From: Desulfobulbus rhabdoformis
GTDB taxonomy: Bacteria > Desulfobacterota > Desulfobulbia > Desulfobulbales > Desulfobulbaceae
DNA: 58,183 bases
Direction: 5' to 3'
NCBI RefSeq assembly: GCF_016919065.1
Contig: NZ_JAFFQA010000032.1
Location: 1-58,183, forward strand
Every line of letters starts with the position of its first letter. Within the stretch, counting starts at the first letter, position 1. The position numbers were made by a program, and so were the translations under genes. The notes under the pieces were generated by a model. The model searched no databases and was not told where the DNA came from. It was given only the letters and a program-made list of their open reading frames with translations. Positions 16,355-24,761 of the stretch are shown piece after piece.

Positions 16355-17584
16355 CTATTCCGCCTGCACGTCGTCTTCATAGAGAGACGAGACCGTTTCC
16401 TGATAGGCCCGAAGCAGCTCTGGCCGCTGCTCTTCGGACACGTCATGGATGGCGAGGCATCGTTCGAACACGTCGTTCACGTTCAGGTCGTCGAGCGTTT
16501 CCTCTTCATGGATTTGTCTCAGAACACGTTCAATGATGCGGTTGTTCTTTATCCGGAGAATTTCCATTTGGGTGCCGGAAATCGCTGCCTCCAGGCGTTC
16601 ACGCAGGTCGCCAATGACTTCAGTGCCGTCGTAAATGACTTCGAGCCAGCCTTGGGAGCCCGTTGCCGTCAATTCAAGGATGCGGCTTGAGATGCCGTCC
16701 CAGTCACCCTTGACGCGTTCGAGCTTTTGAAACACCGGTACGTCGATCAGCTGTACCGATGCAGCCGTGCTGTGGAACTCAACCTGGCAAACGCTCTTCT
16801 GCTGTTTTGCCTCTCCGAACCCCATGGGCAGAGGAGAGCCGCTGTACCGAATGGTCTCAAGGCCGTTCACCTTTTGCGGGACGTGGAGGTGCCCCAGCGC
16901 CAGATAGTTGAAGCAGGCAGGAAAAATCCCGGCAGTCACGTGAGCCAAGGAGCCGACATAGAGTTCGCGCACGCCATCACCATCGACGGTTTGTCCACCT
17001 GCGGTGAACAGATGTCCCGTGCCAACGATGGGAATATTGGCTCCGAGTTCCTCGCGCTTCTGCTCGGCCAAGGCGGCGACGGCGGCGTAATGAGTGCGGA
17101 TGCCGTCAATCAGCTTTCGTTCCTTGTCCTCAACACTCTCACCAGCCTCCGCAACGCGGATATCCCTGTCGCGGAGGTAAGGTACGGCGCAGACAATCAA
17201 TTCAGGAACGTCCTGCTCATTACGGAGCACCAGCACTTCGTCTTCCGGGGATTCCGTGCTACTACCGACCACGTGCACATCAAGGGCTTTGAGCAGCTCC
17301 TTGGGAGCATTGAGAAAGGACGGGGAATCGTGGTTGCCCGCGACAACAACAATATGCCGACAAGATGAGGCGGCCACCCGGCACAGGAACCGGTAATAAA
17401 GCTCCTGGGCGCGATTGCTCGGAGCGCTGGTGTCAAAGACATCACCCGCCACCAGCAATGCATCAATTGCATTCTGCTGAATCGTCTCAGCCAGCCAGGT
17501 CAGAAAAGCCTCGAATTCCTCGTAGCGTTTTCTGCCGTAAAGGGTGCGGCCGATATGCCAGTCGGATGTATGGAGCACTCTCAT
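16355..17584 (-). CDS. sbcD: SbcD, exonuclease phosphoesterase subunit (Mre11-like)
   Basis: 409 residues. Calcineurin-like phosphoesterase motifs occur in order: DWHIG (about 8-12), GDVFD (about 46), GNHDS (about 104), GTGHLF (about 186) and the GHLH pair in LALGHLHVPQ (about 235). These coordinate two Mn ions and cut DNA as the nuclease half of SbcCD. The C-terminal part carries the capping and SbcC-binding region (ILRIKNNRIIERVLRQ, EEETLDDLNVNDVFERCLA). The gene starts four bases after the stop of the AAA ATPase gene and precedes sbcC by 11 bases. Confidence 0.95.
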   Translation of the reverse strand: MRVLHTSDWHIGRTLYGRKRYEEFEAFLTWLAETIQQNAIDALLVAGDVFDTSAPSNRAQELYYRFLCRVAASSCRHIVVVAGNHDSPSFLNAPKELLKALDVHVVGSSTESPEDEVLVLRNEQDVPELIVCAVPYLRDRDIRVAEAGESVEDKERKLIDGIRTHYAAVAALAEQKREELGANIPIVGTGHLFTAGGQTVDGDGVRELYVGSLAHVTAGIFPACFNYLALGHLHVPQKVNGLETIRYSGSPLPMGFGEAKQQKSVCQVEFHSTAASVQLIDVPVFQKLERVKGDWDGISSRILELTATGSQGWLEVIYDGTEVIGDLRERLEAAISGTQMEILRIKNNRIIERVLRQIHEEETLDDLNVNDVFERCLAIHDVSEEQRPELLRAYQETVSSLYEDDVQAE

Positions 17585-17588
17585 ACTG

Positions 17589-20165
17589 CTACCCAGTCAC
17601 CGCTGAGGTGGGGCGTTTCGCGTATTCCTCACGCCAGTTTTTCAATGAAGTCATGTCGGCCAACAGATCGTCTGGCTTCGGCAGCTCCACAGGTGATTCT
17701 GTTGGTTGCGAGTGTTCAAACCCTGAGTATTTGGTCATGAGCGAATCAAGGAGATTGCAATCCGCGTCCTTCAATTTGGCCAGATCCTTGAGCTTCAACG
17801 TATGGACCGGTCGTTGGAATCTTTGGACCACCCCGCACAGCAGATCATTTTCAATAGAGCGCTCCACCAATGTCCTGAAGTCGCTACATATCGACTTCAG
17901 CAAGATTTCGGCATGTTCAAACTCGCCGTTTTCACTCGCCTTCTTTGCATCCTGATACCGCTGATTCATGAGTGTGTTCAGGGCGGATTTGATGTCGCTC
18001 TGTGAAAGTGGAATGGGAGCGGGCTCTCCGGTCCCCCAGTCCGCAGAGCGAATGCTCACCACATCGGGCTTGATGGTCTTTTTCTCGGCAAAATGCCGGA
18101 CCGTTCCCAGCAAGGACAGGCGGTGAGTAAAGACTATGACCTGTTTTTCCTGAGACAACTCGATCAGTCTTTGAACCACGGCCTCCTCATAGCTTTGGTC
18201 CAGCGAGGATATTGGATCGTCAAAGATAAACGGGGCCTGGTTGCTCTTGCCGGTGACGTCGGCCAAGAAAGCCGCAATGGAAACGATCCGATTTTCTCCC
18301 TCGCTCAGCACATCGGCGAGCCCATTCTGAGAAGCCCCTTGAAGCTGGAGCTTATGAAGGACGCGGCCTTTGGAGACTTTTGACTTCACGAGCTCGACTT
18401 TCACCTGAGACGCGCCCAGGGCCTTGAGCTCTGCATTGAACCTTTGCACGAACGCATCCGTGATCAAGGCTTCTGCCAGCTCCCCTTTCTTCTGGGATAG
18501 GGCTTTGGTGTTGGTCGACTTCTTGGCTTCCTGAATCTGATTCAGCAGCTTCAATCGGGTGACTTCTTCATCAATGGCGGCGCGGTGTTCAGACAACCAC
18601 TTTCTGGTCTGCAGGCTGTTTAGCTTCTTCTTGATCTCCTCACGATTATCGCTTTTGGCGTCTTCGTCATATTTTGCCGCGAGTTCACCGAGGTTTTTCG
18701 ACTGGGCGTTGGCTTCTTCGATCCATTTCGGTGAGAGCAGAGGGTCGGGAATGGCTTCTTCGGAATCGATCCCAGGGAGTTGGTCTTTCCTGGTCTGCAA
18801 TTGAGCAAAGAAATCCGTCACTTGGCTGGCGACTTCATCCTGTGGAATGCCAGCAGCATCGATACGTGTCTTCAGCGTATCCGATGTCGGTAGCGCCTCA
18901 ATAGTTTGACTGGCGGTCTCGTATTCCTTGGCCGCATCCGATGCGGCTTTCTGCATTTCGCCCTTCACGAAATTTTCGAAGGAGACCAACCGCTCCTTGG
19001 CCTCCTGGGTCAAGGTCTGGTGACACAGGACACAACGGGAACCATCAGCAACATTCGGGTACTCGGCTTGTTTGTAGGCAGCCGATACGGAGTAGTTCCG
19101 GGCCGCTTCCCAAAGTTCTTTCCAGACATCAGAGCCGATTCCTTCCAGCTCGCTGCCGGAGAACACCTTTTCCGCTGCCGTATCTGCCGCTGCCTTTTTG
19201 AGAATCGACTTCTTCTTGGCAGCAATGATCCGCCGGTAATTCTCGTCCGATAATTGCTCCAGATACTTTTGAGCATCCTGGACCAGAGTGTCGATATGCT
19301 GTTTCTGCTTTCTCAGCTGCTTCGCTTTTTCCGCCGGTGCCTGTTCGGCAAGACGCTGCTGCAGCGTTTGCATCTCGGTCTCGTCAGAGCTGCCAAACGA
19401 GCAATGCTTGTCGATGTCCTGGGTGCTGGTCTTGGCGCTGATGGCTTCGTACCAGATGCCTTCAGGAGTTATCTTCTTGTCAGCCGGGATATTCGGCTTT
19501 TTGGACTGGTGCCGGTTTGCCTCGGCATCCAGGGCCGATGCGACCTTTTCGCATGCGAGGATGAGCGAGCTGAAAAAGGATAATACCGGCGGCTCGTAGC
19601 TCACCTCGTCTTCGCTGCTGACAAACACCTTGCCAAACGAGGTGTCGAAAATGTCAACGCTGTTGAGGTCATCGCAGATACCTTGCCCAGACCAGGTATG
19701 AGTCTTCGGTACGCCGTCCTGCTCAAACGAAATGCAGGCTTTCTGTGCGGCAGCACCGGGCTTATAGACATTGCGGTGGAGGGTGCCCGTCTCGCGGGCT
19801 CCGCATACATGTTTGAGGAGTCTGACGTAACCGGATTTGCCTGACCCGTTGTTGCCATAAACAATCGTGATATTGCCCTTGCCAAACTCAAGTGGCTTTT
19901 TCGGAGCAAGGGCGTTTACTCCTTCGACATCACTGATTGAACACAAACGCAGGGAGCCTGCTGCGCCCGGGGAGAACGCGGTAGCAGGAAAGGAACAGGT
20001 CGTTTTGGGCAGCTTACCTTCGGATTCCTGCTGGCATAGGGTTGCGAGCTCAGAGACATCTTTGTCGGTAAGCTCAGACTGCTGGAGTAGCCGAGTAGCC
20101 GCGATCTGAAGCCACTGGGGGCGCTCTGAAAACCATTTGGTCAGTGATGCCGAAATCCCGCTCAT
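17589..20165 (-). CDS. SMC-like AAA ATPase with zinc-hook CxxC (AAA_13/RloC-like)
   Basis: 858 residues. Walker A VYGNNGSGKSGYVRLLK is near 105, coiled coils flank a Rad50-type hook CVLCHQTLT near 378, the ABC signature LSEGENRIVSIAAFLAD is near 621, Walker B FIFDDPISSLDQSYEE near 650, and the H-loop VFTHRLSL near 684. The C-terminal 170 residues could hold an effector but show no nuclease motif that I can name. The overall plan matches ATPases met in restriction and BREX islands and the RloC/PrrC anticodon-nuclease ATPases. It lies one base after the brxL stop and four bases before sbcD. Function beyond ATP-driven DNA binding or sensing is inferred. Confidence 0.82.
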   Translation of the reverse strand: MSGISASLTKWFSERPQWLQIAATRLLQQSELTDKDVSELATLCQQESEGKLPKTTCSFPATAFSPGAAGSLRLCSISDVEGVNALAPKKPLEFGKGNITIVYGNNGSGKSGYVRLLKHVCGARETGTLHRNVYKPGAAAQKACISFEQDGVPKTHTWSGQGICDDLNSVDIFDTSFGKVFVSSEDEVSYEPPVLSFFSSLILACEKVASALDAEANRHQSKKPNIPADKKITPEGIWYEAISAKTSTQDIDKHCSFGSSDETEMQTLQQRLAEQAPAEKAKQLRKQKQHIDTLVQDAQKYLEQLSDENYRRIIAAKKKSILKKAAADTAAEKVFSGSELEGIGSDVWKELWEAARNYSVSAAYKQAEYPNVADGSRCVLCHQTLTQEAKERLVSFENFVKGEMQKAASDAAKEYETASQTIEALPTSDTLKTRIDAAGIPQDEVASQVTDFFAQLQTRKDQLPGIDSEEAIPDPLLSPKWIEEANAQSKNLGELAAKYDEDAKSDNREEIKKKLNSLQTRKWLSEHRAAIDEEVTRLKLLNQIQEAKKSTNTKALSQKKGELAEALITDAFVQRFNAELKALGASQVKVELVKSKVSKGRVLHKLQLQGASQNGLADVLSEGENRIVSIAAFLADVTGKSNQAPFIFDDPISSLDQSYEEAVVQRLIELSQEKQVIVFTHRLSLLGTVRHFAEKKTIKPDVVSIRSADWGTGEPAPIPLSQSDIKSALNTLMNQRYQDAKKASENGEFEHAEILLKSICSDFRTLVERSIENDLLCGVVQRFQRPVHTLKLKDLAKLKDADCNLLDSLMTKYSGFEHSQPTESPVELPKPDDLLADMTSLKNWREEYAKRPTSAVTG

Positions 20166-20166
20166 A

Positions 20167-22236
20167 TTATTCCCCCTCAGCTTCCCGCTTGTGTTTAATA
20201 AACGTCACCTCGAACGCCTTGCATGGCCGGTATTGCTGCAGGCGATTGGCGAAGGTAAAGGCATCGTTCATCTCATAGTGCTGGAAGATGTCGAGGCCGC
20301 GATCCAAGGAGATTTTCCAGCCATGGTCGGTCACGATGTGGCGGGCGTGGATCGTGCCGGTGCCGTCGAACTCCCAGGTGAAGTTCACGCCCACGCTGCT
20401 TGCGGACTCCTTCATCTTCTCGAAGTTGTCCTTCTGCTGTTCGCCTTTGAACTCGTCTTCCGTGGTCACCAGATGCACGGACACTTCCTCATCCGGGGCC
20501 TTGTGTTTGACCACGGTCTCCAAAAATTCCATGAAGTTGCGCACCTGGTAGAACAGGCGGATGTATGGATCGGTGACGGTGATCGTGGTCGCGCCCTTGA
20601 GATAAGGGCCGAGCAGCGTATCGAAGGAGAGGCCCTTCTGGTTCTCCTGGAATGTGAGGTGCTTTTCCTTGAGGACGGGCTCGGCCGGAGCTAGGGGTTC
20701 GGATGGACTTTGGGGCGAGTCCGGTTGCGCAGCTTCCAAGATTTCCCCGTCTTCACCCTCGGCGATGGTCTTGTGGTAGTAGCCGGGGTATTCCTCTTCT
20801 TCGAGCGTGGTGACAGGCTTGGCCTGGCCATCACTGTCTTGATAGGTAAAGCGGACGTTGCCGTAGGTGGAGTCGATGCGCATCAGTTGGTCTTTGACGC
20901 GCTTGCGGCCTTCAATCGCGAACCGCAGTAGTTCCTCGACCTCTTCCTTGGACGCCCCACCATGCGGGAAAAGGATTTTCATCAGGCCGGAGAACGTCTT
21001 GTTGATGCCATCGCGGTCCCGCGTCGAGATATCGGAGGAGAGGGAGAAGTGCTCCTTGTAGCGGTCCGAGTAATCGTGATTGCGCAGCGAGCGAAGGATC
21101 TCGGCCAGGTAATCCACCACGAAACCGTAACCACCGGAGAACATCTCGCCTCGGATGATGTCCACCTCCCAGCCGGGGATGTAGAAATGGATGCGATCAA
21201 GAAACGCGGAGTCGTAGAACTTGTCGGGCAGCTCGCAAAACAGGTCCGAGTGCTTGAGCATGTAGGGCACGGTGTGCTGGGTGTTGCCCACGAACACCAT
21301 GGAGGCCTCCGCGCCCAGCGTCTCGACACCTCGCGAGAAGGACTTGTTGGCCATGTAGTTTTTCATGATGTCGACCAGGGCCTTATCCACGCGCTTTTGC
21401 TTTCCGGCAAACTCGTCGAAGGCAACACAGTCCCAATAGCCGACCAGGCCAATCTTTCCGGAAGAGTTGTTCACGAACAGCTTGGGAACCGTAACCTCGC
21501 CGCCGGAGATCAGGATGCCGTGGGGCGAGAACTCCGAGTAGATGTGGGATTTGCCGGTCCCCTTGGGGCCAAGTTCAATCAGGTTGTAGTTACGTTCGCA
21601 AAACGGGATCAGGCGGACCAGTTGGGTCAGCTTGCTGCGTTTGCCGAACATCTCCGGGTTGAAGCCGATGCTTTGCACCAGCAGGTCGATCCACTCGTCG
21701 GTGGTGAACTGTTTGCGGGCCTCAACATAGCCGTCGAAATCGAAATGGGAGAGCTGGATCGGCTTGAGGGTCGACAAGATCCAGGGACTGGCGCTTTTGT
21801 CTTCGGTGAACTCATATTCCAAATCGGCAATGCACCACACGCCACCGACCAAGAGTTTGGGGTGCTTTTTCACCGTTCCGGAATCAACCAAGATCTCCTT
21901 CAGCCCTAAGTTGGAGAACTGCGCCTCGTAGACATCCTTCTTGTCGTTCAGGTCAACGCTGATTTTGTCGATGACCTTGTAGCGCCCCTTTTCCTTGATG
22001 TTCGAGCGGACCAATCCGGCTTCATTCCGGTGCACATAATGCTTGGCAAGGATCTCCTTGACCGTCTCGATACCGGTCTGGATGGTCGGCTCGTCGCTGG
22101 TGGCGCAATACTGGCCCAGCAGATATTCCAGCACGTAGGAGGGAACGATGGCGTTGCCCTTGACCGTCTTGACGAGATCCTTGCGGACAACGAGTCCCGG
22201 GAAGTGTGTGTTGATTTTCTGGTCAAGTTCGTTCAT
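20167..22236 (-). CDS. brxL: BrxL, Lon-like AAA+ protein of type 1 BREX
   Basis: 689 residues. Starts MNELDQKINTHFPGLVV, typical of BrxL. The AAA+ core has Walker A LGPKGTGKSHIYSEF (about 224-238) and Walker B DCVAFDEFAGK (about 270-280), followed by VFVGNTQHTVPYMLKHSDLF. A Glu/Pro-rich linker (about 480-520) leads to a C-terminal domain (TITVTDPYIRLFYQVRNFMEFLE... to the end) of the MIT/PLD-like type seen in long BrxL forms. BrxL forms hexameric rings on DNA and is needed for phage exclusion but not for host methylation. It is the last core BREX gene, 14 bases after pglZ. Confidence 0.96.
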   Translation of the reverse strand: MNELDQKINTHFPGLVVRKDLVKTVKGNAIVPSYVLEYLLGQYCATSDEPTIQTGIETVKEILAKHYVHRNEAGLVRSNIKEKGRYKVIDKISVDLNDKKDVYEAQFSNLGLKEILVDSGTVKKHPKLLVGGVWCIADLEYEFTEDKSASPWILSTLKPIQLSHFDFDGYVEARKQFTTDEWIDLLVQSIGFNPEMFGKRSKLTQLVRLIPFCERNYNLIELGPKGTGKSHIYSEFSPHGILISGGEVTVPKLFVNNSSGKIGLVGYWDCVAFDEFAGKQKRVDKALVDIMKNYMANKSFSRGVETLGAEASMVFVGNTQHTVPYMLKHSDLFCELPDKFYDSAFLDRIHFYIPGWEVDIIRGEMFSGGYGFVVDYLAEILRSLRNHDYSDRYKEHFSLSSDISTRDRDGINKTFSGLMKILFPHGGASKEEVEELLRFAIEGRKRVKDQLMRIDSTYGNVRFTYQDSDGQAKPVTTLEEEEYPGYYHKTIAEGEDGEILEAAQPDSPQSPSEPLAPAEPVLKEKHLTFQENQKGLSFDTLLGPYLKGATTITVTDPYIRLFYQVRNFMEFLETVVKHKAPDEEVSVHLVTTEDEFKGEQQKDNFEKMKESASSVGVNFTWEFDGTGTIHARHIVTDHGWKISLDRGLDIFQHYEMNDAFTFANRLQQYRPCKAFEVTFIKHKREAEGE

Positions 22237-22250
22237 CGATCACCCGTCCT

Positions 22251-24749
22251 TTAAAAGTCGAAGTCGCTGGTAAATGAGCGCCGCATCAAGTACCGGAGCG
22301 ACTTGTATTCCTTGTAATGTGAAGTTCCGGCATGTTTTTCCTCCAGCCGCAGGATGACCTCCTGGCCGTTCGCCTCATCAGCCTTGCGGGTGAGCACGAA
22401 GCGCACCTGCAGCTCCCGCTCCCGGGGGTTGTCCGAGCTCAGGTCGAAAGTCAGGTCGTGGCTGTCGGAGATCAGCTCGCCCGCCTCGGTGTAGATGCCA
22501 GCCCGCAGCACTCGCGGCTGGATCTTGTCCGTCACTGGCCCGGCCTGGTACATGGTCACCGCCAGTTGCCCGGAGGTAATCACCGAGCTGGCTCCGCGCA
22601 GGATGTCCACCTCGACGGCGGTGACATCGCTCTGGCGCTTCTTGTTGATCTTGAGCACCGGGATCACCACCTCCTGCAACGATGCGCCGCCATGCACAAA
22701 GCGGCTGCCGGAGCCCTTCAGGCGCAGGCGGTTGATCGACTTGGGAATCTGCACCTCCACCTCACCGGCAAGGCCAAGTTGCTCGGGAGTGAACTTGTGC
22801 AGGCTGGATGCCTCGGCAAGCCCCTTGCCGAGCACGAAGCGGCGGTCCCGGAACAGAATCTGGTCGCCCTCGGCGTCGACCCCGGAAAAGTCGCTCTCGT
22901 CGATGGCGCGGTTCTGGTAGATGAAGCCATGGTCCGAGGTCACCAGCAAGTTGTTGGCGTTGGCCCCGGTCAGCTTCTTGATCAGGCGAATCAGCTCCTG
23001 CAGGGTCTCTTCCACCGCCTCGAAAACCCGCTCCTCGGATTCACGCTTGTCGCCGGTGGCATCGATGCGGTTGTGGTAAACGTAGATCACGTCGTGATCG
23101 CGCACCAGCGCCCGGCAGTCGTCGCCCTTCATGGCCATCAGTTCATCGGCCTTGCAGGCGGTAGCCCGTTGACTGATCGCCTGGCCAAGGATCTTGATGC
23201 GATTGGCCGTACCCTGGGAACTTTGTCCATCCACCAGCACGGTGCCGGTTTCGTTGTCGGTAATCGCCAACGCCTTGTTGGGCAGAAGCGCTGCCATGCC
23301 GAGCTGGGTGTAGCTGGGCAGCATCGACAGCGCCGGTTCCAGTTCGGCGCTGTAGCGGTCCTCCTGGCGGATCAGGCTCAGCAGCTCATCGCCGATCTCG
23401 TAGCGCATGGCATCGGAGATGATCACGCAGACCTTGTTGTCCTTGCGCAGGAACGGCCGAACCCAGTGTTCGAAAAACTCCTTCTGCTTGCGCACCGGGA
23501 AGGCTTCCCACTTCGATGCCGCGTCCACAAAGGTCTGGAAGCGGTCGCCCAGCTTCAGCAGGTAGTTATTGGAGTAGAGGTTTTCGATCTGTTCGGTCAG
23601 GCTGCCCATCAGCGACGCCTGTCCCGACATGCGCACATGGTAGGTGAACTTGCGGTAGAGCTGATCCAGCAGATACCAGAAGCGGCTGTAGCGCTGCACG
23701 CCTTCGGCCAGACTGTCCATTTCGAGCTTGGCCTCGCCCAGGGCGTGGGTAAACTGGGCGGCGTAATCGACCGCCTCGTATAAGTGGCGATATTCACGAT
23801 ACCAGTGGCCCTGCCGCCGCTGGCGAACCCAGATCGCCACGTCACCGCTGGAGGCCGTGCGGGCTGCCACTGCCCGCACCAGGTCGCTGATGATCTTCTG
23901 GTCGATCAGTCGGAAGTAATCCAGCTCGATCAACTCGCGGAAATCCCGCTTGGTCAGATCCTGCTCAATGCCAAGGACCTCGGCGCATTCCCCCGAGAGA
24001 GTCTCGAAGCCGCCTTCGAACTGACGGCTATCCTTCCAGCGCTTGAGGAATACCAGGGCGTCGCCGGTCAGTTTCACCTGGCCGTCGGTGCCCATGGCGT
24101 AGCAGGACTTGAACAGCTCGATGGCGAAGTCGCGGATGCCCGGCTCGTCGGACTTGTAGCCATAGCAGCGGGTCATCTGTTCCCAGAGGAAACCGTCCAG
24201 GCTGCACCGGCCAACCAGCTTGATCTTCTCGTCGCGACCGTCGGCCAGCTCCTGCAGCAGGTTTTCCACCACCGCATCCATGCGCGGCTCGCTGCCGGTG
24301 CATACCGCCAGCATCTTCAGGCGAATCTGCCCGGCGGTGTCGTCGGCTTTCAGCAGCTTCTTGAGGGCGTCCTTGCGCTTGATCGCCTGAAAGAACTCCG
24401 CATGGGCCTGCACCACATCCGTGAACTCCAGGCCGAGCTCCAGTTCGGAAAGCCAGATGGCCACCTGATCGGTGCGGAACTCGCCGTGGGCCAGCTGCAC
24501 ATCCAGCAGCCAGTTATCCAGATCGGCGGGTTGTGGCCCTTCACGGTAGAGCAGGAATTTCTGTTCCGGCTGCTCGCGCAGCAGCTTGTACTTTATGCCG
24601 TACTCGTTGTTGGTCAGCTCCAGCTTCTCGACGCCGGGAAGCTGAAGCGCCTCAAAGTCGTCGCGCAACTCCTGCTTGGCGTCGTACCAGAAGACGATCC
24701 GGTGCCGGTCAAAGAGTTTGGTCAGGGCCTGGGCTATGCGGTTTTCCAT
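22251..24749 (-). CDS. pglZ: PglZ, alkaline-phosphatase-fold protein of type 1 BREX
   Basis: 832 residues from MENRIAQALTKLFDRHRIVFWYDA; the ATG at 24749 follows AAGGAG. The phosphatase core shows the metal and nucleophile region KVCVIISDAMRYEIGDELL (about 430) and TSDHGFIYQNR (about 610), as in PglZ type A. The last 200 residues are beta-rich. PglZ is the hallmark BREX enzyme, needed for both methylation and exclusion; its biochemical substrate is uncertain. It lies 12 bases after pglX. Confidence 0.96.
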   Translation of the reverse strand: MENRIAQALTKLFDRHRIVFWYDAKQELRDDFEALQLPGVEKLELTNNEYGIKYKLLREQPEQKFLLYREGPQPADLDNWLLDVQLAHGEFRTDQVAIWLSELELGLEFTDVVQAHAEFFQAIKRKDALKKLLKADDTAGQIRLKMLAVCTGSEPRMDAVVENLLQELADGRDEKIKLVGRCSLDGFLWEQMTRCYGYKSDEPGIRDFAIELFKSCYAMGTDGQVKLTGDALVFLKRWKDSRQFEGGFETLSGECAEVLGIEQDLTKRDFRELIELDYFRLIDQKIISDLVRAVAARTASSGDVAIWVRQRRQGHWYREYRHLYEAVDYAAQFTHALGEAKLEMDSLAEGVQRYSRFWYLLDQLYRKFTYHVRMSGQASLMGSLTEQIENLYSNNYLLKLGDRFQTFVDAASKWEAFPVRKQKEFFEHWVRPFLRKDNKVCVIISDAMRYEIGDELLSLIRQEDRYSAELEPALSMLPSYTQLGMAALLPNKALAITDNETGTVLVDGQSSQGTANRIKILGQAISQRATACKADELMAMKGDDCRALVRDHDVIYVYHNRIDATGDKRESEERVFEAVEETLQELIRLIKKLTGANANNLLVTSDHGFIYQNRAIDESDFSGVDAEGDQILFRDRRFVLGKGLAEASSLHKFTPEQLGLAGEVEVQIPKSINRLRLKGSGSRFVHGGASLQEVVIPVLKINKKRQSDVTAVEVDILRGASSVITSGQLAVTMYQAGPVTDKIQPRVLRAGIYTEAGELISDSHDLTFDLSSDNPRERELQVRFVLTRKADEANGQEVILRLEEKHAGTSHYKEYKSLRYLMRRSFTSDFDF

Positions 24750-24761
24750 CAATGGCGCTCC

